Of a stretch of DNA of 64,000 nucleotides, positions 24,047-36,000 are shown piece after piece (position 1 is the stretch's first letter; each line of letters begins with the position of its first letter). The notes beneath the pieces were generated by a model that was not told the DNA's origin, made no database searches, and worked only from the letters and a program-made list of their open reading frames with translations. Origin of the DNA: Sipunculus nudus (Eukaryota > Annelida > Sipuncula > Golfingiida > Sipunculidae); contig CM049309.1 of the NCBI GenBank assembly GCA_026874595.1, forward strand, positions 70,042,926-70,106,925. Direction: 5' to 3'. Position numbers and translations under genes: made by a program.

Positions 24047-27000
24047 GACACCTACCTTGAGTAACTTCATAAGTCCTTCCAGCTGTACCATCAAGTCCTT
24101 CCGGCTCTCTTGGAGAGCAGACATTCTGGCTTCGAGCTCATCGCGGCGCTGTCGTAGAAGTCGGAGCTCAGCGAGCAATGTGGGATTCCGCTGTTGTGTG
24201 TCTGGACTGGCCTTTGCATGTTGTTCCTGTTCTATTTTCAATTTCTGGATCTCATGCATGATTTCCCTAAAGGGACAAAATCAATTAGATTAGTCACAAA
24301 TTGTTCTCCCATGATGACCTCTCCCGAGGAAGTATAATACCAGCCCAGCTTTAAGCACCTCCCTGGGGATCCCACATTATTTCTTTTTTTATCCCCAAAA
24401 GATTCCTTTCCTCGACATCCTTGAGACTAGACAGGGAATAAACCACAGCCAACCACAATTACAAGTCTGAAACCTTGGAAAATAAATGTTTGACTAATAT
24501 TCAGGCTGTGACCCCTATACCAGATACAGGTTCGTATTCCCAAATGGTTACTTCAATTACTTTATCTGATTAGCAGTCTGTGGGCTTTATAGGAATATCT
24601 CCACAGTAAATTGCTCCTGCAATGTCTCCATCAGGACTGATAGACAAAACTTATCCTATCATGAAGATGAATATTACATATTATTCTAACTCAAGGATAC
24701 ACTATTTCACCCTAAGATTAGAAAATATGGCAATATGACCCCTCAGATCATGCTAATTATTGAAAAATATAGGGTTGGTGGTCTTGCTTATATACCATGC
24801 ATCACATCAATAAAATCTGGTTATGTTTATCCATAATCTTTGGCCAGCAGTAATATATATTTAGACAAACAACTGTGAAGAAATTAATCATGTGTGTACT
24901 GTGGTCCGTTCCTTTTATATCTGACAGTTTAATTTTAGAAAGATGATAATTGGTTTCTGGTGATCGAGTTTGTGTTGCTTGGATGAATATGCATCTGCTC
25001 TAATAATCTGGGATAGCTGGGTGACTGGGCTCATTTGAGAGAACAAAACACAGAGAAGCCCTGCTCAATGACCACCTCTGTAGCAAAAACACCACTCTAA
25101 AACAATTATTTCTATAGGTATGAAAGGTTTGCCATGATTGTGAGGTTTTACTGTATAATTACTGTATAACCTCCCTTATATGGCCATCCCTTGCTTTAAT
25201 TGGTCTTATGACATGTCTATAGATCTATAATGTTATCCCTCTCTAATACAAACACCTCTCTTTTACAGGCAAGCCCCAGGTCACACCCTTGTACATAATT
25301 TACAAGATTTTACAATTGCACAAATATGCTGCATTCCATTGTATCTATCATATACTGTTCATTAACTGTTATGCATTGTCTACCAAACACCCTAAAAATG
25401 CCAAAGGGCATTTTACTTTTTATACAGGAAACTACGGTTAAATTTACTCACAAGTCATTGCAATATGACCTGCCTGTCACATATACATTAATCATACAAT
25501 ATGAATGTCACATACCAATCTATAGATATACAATGCAATTACAAGTCTCTATAAAGCGATCTGTCTTAAATGCAAAGAACGAAAGTTCAATCAGAGTGAG
25601 CTTGTTATTTACCTCATCTTTATGTGATACATACACAAAAAAGGCAATTTTTTTACATATCTAATGCTATACCTGAGCTTATTACAACCCACATCTCAAT
25701 GTGATACAAACATAATGATATCTGTAGTAGTGTGCTATACTTGGAGACTGTTCTTTTGATTGCTGAACAATGCATTAAAATCTCAGTGGTTTCTTATTTT
25801 AACACATGACACAGGTTACATATTCTACCAACATAGATTAAGTAAGTCATTTATAATGGGATATATCTTAACCCTCCTCCTGCGGGACCCGTATATATAC
25901 GGGCGACGCGCCGCATCCCCGCCATGCGGGATACGTATAAATACGGTTTGGGAGGGTGCTAGATTTATAGGCCAATAAAAAAAATCTTATCCCGTCAGTC
26001 CGTATGAAATTTTATGCGGGATCACTAAAGGGGATTTCCATTCGAATGGTTTCGTTTTCCCGGAAGGTTATTTGACAAACCGTGTGCAAATAGCGATGAC
26101 ATTTTTATCATGTGTACGGGACATGACCGGTCATGACCCGCGAAGTAGGTCAATCATGGCGGCGTCTGTTATTGTTGACAATGAGAAAATAGCGCAATTA
26201 TTTCTGGATTCTGGTCGACTAATGGGAAAAGTTTTTCTTATTAACTCAATGAAAATGACAGCCAGTTTCATTATAGATCTTGAGGAACTGACTGATCTGT
26301 TACGGGAGTGGGCAAACGGTGATGTTACGGACCGGACTGCGCGGTGTCGGCCTTCAAACCGGCACGCGCACGTCAGCCATGTTTCAAATTCAAGACGTGA
26401 TGAATTGATGAAATATATATTTGACTAGAAAAGAGCATGAAATCAATGTTAACTGTAACAAAAAAATGTAAAAAAACGTATATGTAAGAGGTAAGACAAG
26501 TTAAAAGTAAAAAAGTCACTTGAATAATAACGTGTAGAGAAGTTCTCTCACATGGGTGAACATTATTGGAATGATTTAGCGATTTAATCGTCACGTTCCT
26601 TGCATGTCAACTCATGCCGCAAGTTGTAGTCCTTGCATTATTATTTTATTTATATAAATTTTCTTTAATATTAACTGTTTATAATGAAGTTTTTTACATT
26701 TTTAATGAAGCTTACACATTTTTACGATGTCCTGTAAGCAAAGTATTTTTTTTTTTTAGAAAAAAAGTAAAAAATAAAAACCTTCCAAAACTGTTGTCTC
26801 CCATGTGTTCCAAGTAAATTTATTCATATTTATATAGATAAAATAATTCTTTCCACTCTCTTCCACAAAAAAAGAATATTCAAAGACCTACGTTAAGAGG
26901 TTGATGACTTAAAAAGACAGCACAACACAACTACTGCGAGAAATTGTTAGAGTGACACAAAGAACATTTGTTTTATATCTCACATTTCAATTGGTTGCCA

Positions 27001-30000
27001 TGGCAACCATATATATATATATAAGGATATCTTATCAAAGACATATGTTAAGAGATTGAAGACTTAAAAGACAGATAACAACTTCTGCAAGAAATTGTTT
27101 AATTGGAATGACAAAAAAAAACATTTAAACGTTTTATTTCTCACATTTCAGTTGGTTGCCATGGCAATCATATATATATATATATATAAGGATATCCTAA
27201 AATTTCTCACTTTAGCAGTCTTGATTCAGTCTGGTATACAATACTACAGGTATTGACCATTGGGACCAAAAAAGAGTACATACAGATGCTACAAATAAAG
27301 CATCCATTCAGCACTTTTTCTAAGGCAAAAAAACTGCAAACAATTCAGTATACAGCACATATAAGGAAAAAATCAATTCAGCAGGAGGAGGGTTAAGCAC
27401 AGGTGTAGATACAAACAGTATCTGGTAATAAACTGGTATATATTAATAATGAGCTTGTCAAAATATTTGTTAGATCTACTCAGAACAGAGGTAAAATTTA
27501 TAATGTTTTATACCCATCAAACACAGGTTTCTAGCAAGTTACACAACACACGGCTATCCATTAATCTTATGCAGGATGAAAATCAAAATGAATCTGCTGG
27601 TCAAAGTGAGGTAAAAATACAAGAAAACAACTCAGAGGTGTCGAAATAATGGTTTGTTCCTTAATTATTCACTCCATGGAGATAATTTGAATAAAATATA
27701 TCCAAAGTGTAAATCTAATCATAATTTTGTCCTTTTTTTATTACTATTTCAAACCTGTGATACAATTATAAATAAATTCCTCTTTAATTCATACGGATGA
27801 GACTTTGCTACTCTTAAAAGAGTTAATTTAATATAAACATATGGGAAAGGGAACACCCTTGTTTACTTTCCTCCCAACAGATGGTGCCACACATCAGGAT
27901 TTGTATGGGTGAGTATGTACAGGCATTGTGATGATTGATAAAACAATCTCGACATCATGTTTGACCATTCATTCCACACAGTCATTAATACATTGTAACT
28001 AAAAGTACTGATATAACAATCTGCATTTCATGTACTCCATGTGTAATATGGCCACAGCTTCACAGGTTGACTGCATCAAACCTGGCTGTTTTAACATTGA
28101 ATAAAGAAACAAAAGAATGACCAAAATGGGGTTTCCTAAATCTGTTTTCTTTAAGTCCTCTTGTAAATTACCATAACTATACATACCAGTAAAATGCTGC
28201 AATAATATAGATTTATATATCTGTCTTAAAAAATCTTATTAAATAAAATTTCCTTGCTAAGACCTAATTTCTGCATGGGTCACCATAACCAAGCATACAG
28301 AAATCCAAAGATGATTTTGTTTTATAAAATATTTTATCATTAATATGTCTATTCAAACATTTAATTCAAAAACATAATTTATTTATTCCACTTCACCTTA
28401 TGTATAGTATTACAATATTTTAAAAAGAAATTTTATTGGGTTGCAGTATCGTATATCTGTCATTTGATCACATGACCTTTTATCACATGACACCATAATG
28501 ACATACCTACTGTTAATATGATGGAGATGGACCAACTTCATCTTCTTTCTATATAGCCTATATAAATTGTGTCCAGTAGGTATAGGAGACTACAATGCAG
28601 ACATGAAGGATGTATGTGGCAGAAATGATCATAAACCCCAGCTAGAGTCGATATATATGAGGCTTATATCACGCTGAACTGAGCAATAAAATAAACTGAC
28701 GTTTTATGTCAGTTGGTTTGCAGGAAGGCTACTTTGGCGATCGACATGCCATGAATCCATCAAGAGACCAAGGTATTATAATGGCTAAACTTATTTTTTT
28801 CACATACTGTTTTGGCTATGCCTATTTTTTCACAGACTGCTTTGGCAATATACCTATTTTTTCACAGACTGCTTTGGCTATACTTCTTTTTCACAGACTG
28901 TTCTTTTTGTTAGTATCTTCAAGGATAGTGTGACAAGGATAGTGTGACATCTCTGATGGACCAAGAAATATGACTGTAATATTTCAAGGTATAAATGCCT
29001 GGCACTGTGATATATATGCATACAACTGAAATTGTAAAATTTTTAGATTGGCAACCCATTCAAGTCACATATATTTAATTCCCCTTATTCAAAGATTAAG
29101 TTGACCTTGATTTTGAATATTTTCTGACTTATTCAGGAATAAGAACACTTCACCTTACAGAGAGTAAGCAACCACAGGTGGCACCATTTGCATGTAAAAA
29201 TCATGAGGGCAGACATGTCATGTCAACTATGTTATAAATGGTAACAGATTTTGCACAATATATGCAAAGATCTGAAATCTAAATTTCCAGATGAAAGTAA
29301 ACAATGCAAAAGCTAGAATCTTAGGAGTGAAGCACTTTAGCAGCACTTGGGTTCAATCAAATATTTTTGTTGGGGATTTTCAGCCCCAAATTCCAGCACC
29401 CTACTTACATGGTATCCATGATATGTTTAAGTAGCCATTAAATCTACACTTTTTGGTTTACTGGCTGAGTGATCTGTGTGTAAAGCAAAAGCTAACTACC
29501 ATATCAGATTACGGTGACCTAGTAAACTACCAGGCATTATATATGACATATAAAAATCTGCATTGCCTGGGATGGGGGATACAATCAATTTCCCAATCTA
29601 CAGTTCCATGTGACATTTAATCCTTCAGTATTTTATCACTGACAATGTGACTAACAAGGGCAGGAAGGGGCTTCCTTTCTGAACCAGACGAGTGTGTCAA
29701 AGACATAAAGTTATGGATTTTACAGCAAAGTGTTTATCTGATTACTGTTTTTTGCCTCTTTCAATATTTAACTTTCTTTATATCTACCAATTTTATTTAA
29801 ATTTCAGATTATTTCAAAATGTCCAAAATAAAAATTATATTAAAACACCAATCCTGATAACCATTTTGTCTGACATTATCCCAGCTTCATACATTAATCA
29901 TGACTCACAAGAATGAAAATATTTACTTCTCTCAACAGAACAAATTAATAGCCTCTCTATCCACAAGAGATAAAAATACAATCTGGGCAACAATTTTTTT

Positions 30001-33000
30001 TTATTTATACAATCAAGATATCTCACAGTTGATTTTTCAGTATCTTCAATCCCAATTTCAATAAGAGAAATCAGTGGACCATAAATCTATATATAAGAGA
30101 TCTCAGGTCACATTTAGTTAAATTTTTGTTTGTCCTTAATTTATCTTCAGCTAGAAAATCGGTCAACCATAAATTTGTCAATCCTGAACCAGAATGAAAC
30201 TTCAGCATTGAGATGGAAATTTTTCTGTATATTCACGTAATGGAACTTAAGTTTTTCAGGTTTGTTTCATTAACACAAGCATCTGAGCAGAACTTCCTGT
30301 ACCGGACCCTCCCACTCACTCCAAGCACCAAATCAGAGATCAATAAATTGGAGATCTTTTTATTATATACCAACCATATACCCATAACTCTGACATGATA
30401 CCTGTAACATCCAGGATTTAGTGTATAATTTGAGCCCCTATGAGTAGTTTAGAGAAACTGAGAGAAATAAAGCTATCAAGATTCAAATCTAGCATGGCAA
30501 TTCAACATAAAAAGTACTCTGAGGACAACACCCAGGCAAAAATCTATCTGTGAAGAAAGTTAGGAGGGAAGAGGACATTAAGGAGCAAAGTTTAGAGTGG
30601 CATAACAGTTTTTTGGACCACATCCAAATCCTCAAATTACAGTCCTATTTCTATTCTATCCTGCTAGAAAACCTCCATTCTTGTTGATATTTATCCATTT
30701 TGGAACTGAACTTGTTATAGTATATTTCATTACAACCACATCAGGGGAAAACTTCCTAAATTGGAACCTCCAACATTGACATCTCTGACTTTTTCTTGCT
30801 GGCTGTCTTTTTTTCTCTGCTTTTCATTTTAATAAGCCTTTGTATGGAATTTGGTAACCTCGTGGTAAGTGTCTCTGACCCTATTAATGGAGAGGTGAAC
30901 TCCAAATTATCATATGTTTAATTGACAGGAGTACTGTTTTTCTGTCCCAAAGTCCAATGTGTTAACCAGTATGGCACGTCCTACCCCTGATACACAGACT
31001 GTTTATGTGAGTTAACTATTTAATGATCACGCAGACTTGTCTCACAAATACTACTGCATTACTGGTACATGTAGACCAGACAATGTTCCCCTGGTGAGTG
31101 TGATGGAGGTGTTTTGTCTGCCTACCTGGCAGGAACAGGTGTGATTGATAGGATGGAGATATCAAATTATAAACAGGTTACATCAAGGTAACTTCCTTGT
31201 TAGCAGGTGGGCTTGGTCTAATATTAACGTAGTAGACACTCCAGTGCAGAGGTTTATTGAATTCTAGACAACTTCCATGATCTGATCAAATGATTATTAA
31301 ATTATGAACCATTATTTAAAACAAACTGATTTGTATTTCACCAAGCATTTCTCCATCTTTGTTGTAAATATTTGATTGACATTTTGGTTGGCACAATATA
31401 CTTGTAACGGTGTACCATCTCTTCTATTTATGCAATTAATGTCATAATCATAGCTTAACTGCTGTTTCTACAGTTTTCTTTTCAACTACTCTTCAACTTT
31501 TTCTTGACAACTATCTGATTTCCTATTTAAGATGTTGGCAAAATCTTATATTTATTCCATCTACTAAACTAAATCATGTATTAATCCAGAAGTAGTTGCT
31601 AAAAATTCATCAGTCACTCTACATGAACTGCTTCATCAGGTATGTAAGCTAAATATATTTCTTTATAATTATCAGCATATCATAGTGATCAACCATCATC
31701 CATATTTACATATGGAAATTCAACTAACAGAAACTCGGAAAATCCCTTGACTTGGTGAACTAATGAAAAGAAGAACTACCTTGAAATTTCAATCATGATG
31801 ATTTCAGGGTTAAACATAATTATATCTGTGCAAAGTACCCTTAAGCACAAATGAATTAAATCATCCTCCTTGGCATATGCAACATTAAACTGCCATACCA
31901 TTCATACATTCTACCATTAAGAATAAAAGAAACACTTACCTATTTCAATAGCTCTACCATAAAGAATAAATTAAATGCATGTACTTACCTAATTCAATAG
32001 GTCTACCATAAAGAACATACCAAAAACTTGAATATTTCATAACTTGTACCACAAAGAATAAACTAAACACCAATTTCATAAGTTCTACCATTAAAAATAA
32101 AATAAAACTTACCTATTTTTTGCCTCAAGCTGAGCGATGAGCTCCCGCTGCTCTTGATTTGTGTCCAGTGTGAGCTGGAGCTCTGTCGGACTCCTTGCCT
32201 GCAATAACAGTAACATCCGACAATTAGACGGACTCCCCACCGATTAAGATCACAACTGCAATACACTAGTGATCTCTGGCTTAAACACCACAACAGAGGC
32301 TGGTGTATATCTTGATTCATTAAGGGATGGTCACTCTCGGGAAACGGAGTGCACTGACCCCTACCCATCCAATCCTGTACTGGTACACTAGCGATGTGTC
32401 TAGTGGTCAGAGAGATGATAAATACTATTAGGTTAATACCACCAGGGAAAACTAAGTGCTGATACAGATAGGAGGTACTTGATGAATGCCCTCAGCATGG
32501 ATTACTATTTGTAAAGGCAATTCTTCGTCACTATCATTAGCTTTTAGAAGAATCACTCCTATTTATAACATTTATTTATTTTTGCATCAATGCCAACAGC
32601 AAATTTACAAAACAAAACTTTATATATTAAGTATGTTCCACCATGGCACAGGTTGCCCATAAGTTTTTATGATTATTTTTTTGTTAACAGTGAATTTATT
32701 AAATTGATAAATTACCTATCAGTGAAAAAAAATCAAGTAGTATAAGGAAACCAAATACTTGAGAGATTTGCCATTTTTTTTATATGCTGACAAAACTAAC
32801 ATGGCAAAAGATACAATGCTGATACTGTAAATATGATAAAATACTAAAAGATAATATCCAAAGCCATCACTCCAAGAAAAAGCATCTAAAACTAGGTGAG
32901 GTATAAAGTCTAGAGATCTTAGTCAAACATTTCATTCTCTACAGCCATAAATTTCTAATGCAATTGTCATTGTCACTATGTCACTTTTAAATAAGTATTA

Positions 33001-36000
33001 TTTTTTTATTATTAGCTTTATAAATATAAAAGTAAAACATGGTAAAGGTGAAACAAAATATCTTAACACCATGATGATTTTCCTAATTCTTCATCTAAGT
33101 CAAACTAGAAACAATCTATTTAAGAAAATTTATTATTTTTATCTTGCCACAATTTCAGTATAAGAGGTTAACCTAAATACTGGGAGCTTCATACAAGTCA
33201 TGCATTATGCATGTGCAGGATTGACCAATCAGCTCACTTCCCATTGGGAGCCTACATGACTCCCAGGAGACATATGAAAATGAATTATCTGAAGCAACCA
33301 ATCAGAGCCAAAGCTTTCATGTTCCTAACTGTAATATCTGTATGGCTCATTTTTGTACCAAAGAATGATATCAACAATGCACTATTCTTCCTCATGCATA
33401 TGCAAATGTTAACTCTGACCTGTAAATCAAGGCCTTAAAATAGTCTTATGCATCTTAAATACAAACTGACCAGTTTCTTATAATCTTACAAATAAATCTG
33501 TAATTTTGCAGATTTCTTAACACTTGGATATATTCAATATTGTAAATTTCCATATATGTTGAAATTTGGCAAAAGAATAATTGACTGCACTCATCAATTG
33601 TATATAAACTTATAGGATTGCTGGATTTTCACAAAAAAATGTCATGTTTTAGCTTAATTAGCTTCTTTTCATATCATAATGTGTAAAAAATAACAATATT
33701 GATAAAGAAATTAGAGTAAGGAACACATTGATAAAACTATGCTTAATATTCAAGAAACCTGACAGATCACAGAATTAAAATTATTAAGATTTCCCTTCAT
33801 GATGGAAAAACTATATACATAATATGAAAAAAAAAATAAAGCTACATTTTACAGCAATGCAGCAATGTTTATGACCATGAATATTTTCATAGAAAATACA
33901 AACAATTCAAAGAATTGTGCATTTTAAGCTGACCTACCATTGCTGAGGTTCTCTGCAGAGTTGAAGTGACAACTGAACATATATTCAAACAATACAAGCA
34001 CCCTTGGTGTAAAGTCTTACACTAGTCTTCAATCCCAACCATTACACCATTCGTCCCCTCTCAAGTAAAATGGGCAAATCCAAGACCTAAAAGAGGCCAC
34101 ATCCAATGTCAACCTCAGGGGTGGCAGACTGCTACTTTGGGACCAATCAATCAGCTCGCAGTCAGGTCAAATCTACAGTTTGAACTTGGGCTATTTCATC
34201 AATATGTTACCGTAAGCCGTTGCTTCAATGACAGGGGGTTACAAGAAATTAAACCATACAGATGAAGAATACAGGATTATTTGACCTGCTGTTTAAAGGG
34301 AATTGCAGCAATTGGACCCTCACTTAATGTGCTAATCAATTACTCCCACAATATGCATAAAATGAACAGTTACCGCGTCATGGGTGTCTGCCGCGAGTCG
34401 GGCAGCATAGCGGGCGATAAGACGGTGTTCCTCGTCTGGGCGGCTCGAGTCCACCGAGGATACAGCACACTTGCCTGGACTGAAATATGATTAGTTATCA
34501 ATGAAAAGTTATTCAAAATGTGTCTGTGTCAATGTGCAGTGTTGTCTTCATGAGTTAAACCATTGACGCTTATTGGAGATTGAATGTTTAATAAACAGCA
34601 CCAAGGCCATTGATCTTCCTGCGTTCTTGAAATGAATTAAGCTTATTCCGTTTGATCCCGGCTCTTCTATAAAGCTAGCATTCACTGTGACAGCCTCATC
34701 AATAAACTTGCTTGTGTCGTTAATCTTAAGAAGTCAAGAAGTTTTGTCCATTGCACAATATATAAGCCACTGATTGAATGATGTTTCAAGAACCATTGGT
34801 GCTAACTCTATTCATAAATCAGTTTAAATTGGTTATTGGTAAAAATATCTGTCCTTCCAGCTGTGTTTAATTCATACTTCACATGGCCACTTTGTTTTTA
34901 ATGAAATGATTTATTAATGATGGTGACATAAACCTTGCATTCACTGTTTCAAATCCAACAAACTTTTATGCTCTAAAACTACATTGAACTTGGAATACAT
35001 TTGCTGGATCTAAAAGTTATTGAACACTTTAAGAATACTGACCTTCTGTTTGTCCCTGCACTGTCCAGTGAAGACAGATCTACTGATCGTTGACTGTTCA
35101 TCGTGGAGTCAGGGAACCCATTGTGAACAGGAACAGGTGTGGCAGGGCTGAGCAAATAAAACAATTTACATAACACATATATATATATATCATATATATA
35201 ATATACCTTACTCAAAATCACAGCAAAAATGCATAACATATTCATCAGATGTCATACTTAACCTGAATAAATGGTTGGGAAATTTTTTTTCCATGATAAC
35301 ACAGCACAAAAGAGTATAATAGGCATTTTTTTAAGGTGCGGCAAAAAATAACATGACCATAAAAAAAAATAAGACAAACTCTCTTAAAAACAAACATATT
35401 ATCTACAGAGATTATTTCTCTGTAAACCGGAATAAATCACAGTATTACATACGTTACACTGTAAAATAAATATGTTTTAAAAAAACTGTTTATTTTCATG
35501 AACTCCATGATGAAATTTTTTAATGCATGTAAATCGTATGTAAATAAAATTTACAATTTAAATTACAATTTCAACTGTATGAAATATGAGGTTTACACTT
35601 GAGTAAAAGTGTAAACCGAATGCCATGGAAATCCTTGTTTTTAATCTGTGATCAAATCAACAGAAACTGTTGACCATTAATGATAGCACCCCTTCACATC
35701 CTTTTCATAATTATATATGTTACAAACTTGCTTCTTTGCTATTGCTTTCATACTGGCCCAAGGCCAGGGAATGAACCTGATTCCTGTGGGGCAAATGGAC
35801 AACACAGCTGCCTGAAAGCCAATTGGTAGCCAAAAGTCCCGACATCCACTTTTTTTTTAAAACAGTCACGCATGTCACTAACATATCACTCAATTTTCAG
35901 GCAATATTCAAGTTAACCGCCAGTTTAAAGTTCAAACATTAGGCAAATTAATTTTCCTGAGAGTCCTGAAAACTGTTAGCAAGAATGCTGGAAAAGGATT

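Larger units (their letters stand above)
16947..24055 (-). other. Dystrobrevin intron, 7.1 kb
   Basis: Largely unique AT-rich sequence. It holds a ~112-bp tandem duplication (17888-18110), a degenerate ~20-bp minisatellite (23195-23530) and an (ATT)n tract next to the splice donor (23984-24043). I see no coding exon in it. Open frames of 60-120 codons look like chance or repeat-derived. Confidence 0.65.
25872..27392. mobile_element. piggyBac-type non-autonomous element
   Basis: Perfect 12-bp terminal inverted repeats, CCCTCCTCCTGC (25872-25883) and GCAGGAGGAGGG (27381-27392), each flanked by TTAA (25868-25871 and 27393-27396). A CCC start plus a TTAA target duplication is diagnostic of the piggyBac superfamily. 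At 1521 bp it is too short for a ~600-residue DDD transposase, and I see no such frame. Near the left end are a 16-bp perfect palindrome CCCGTATATATACGGG (25888-25903) and a second CGTAT...ATACG motif. The right half has a two-copy ~160-bp duplication (26880-27195). Confidence 0.88.
24267..32112 (-). other. Dystrobrevin intron, 7.8 kb
   Basis: It contains the piggyBac-type element (25872-27392), a ~36-bp tandem repeat (28786-28905), and the duplicated splice-donor array at its 5' end (31900-32112). The remainder is AT-rich sequence in which I see no gene. Confidence 0.7.

Noticed and set aside
35760-35850. tRNA-like B-box (GGTTCATTCCC) on -
   Set aside because: No convincing A-box at the right distance and no cloverleaf, so I do not call a tRNA or SINE.
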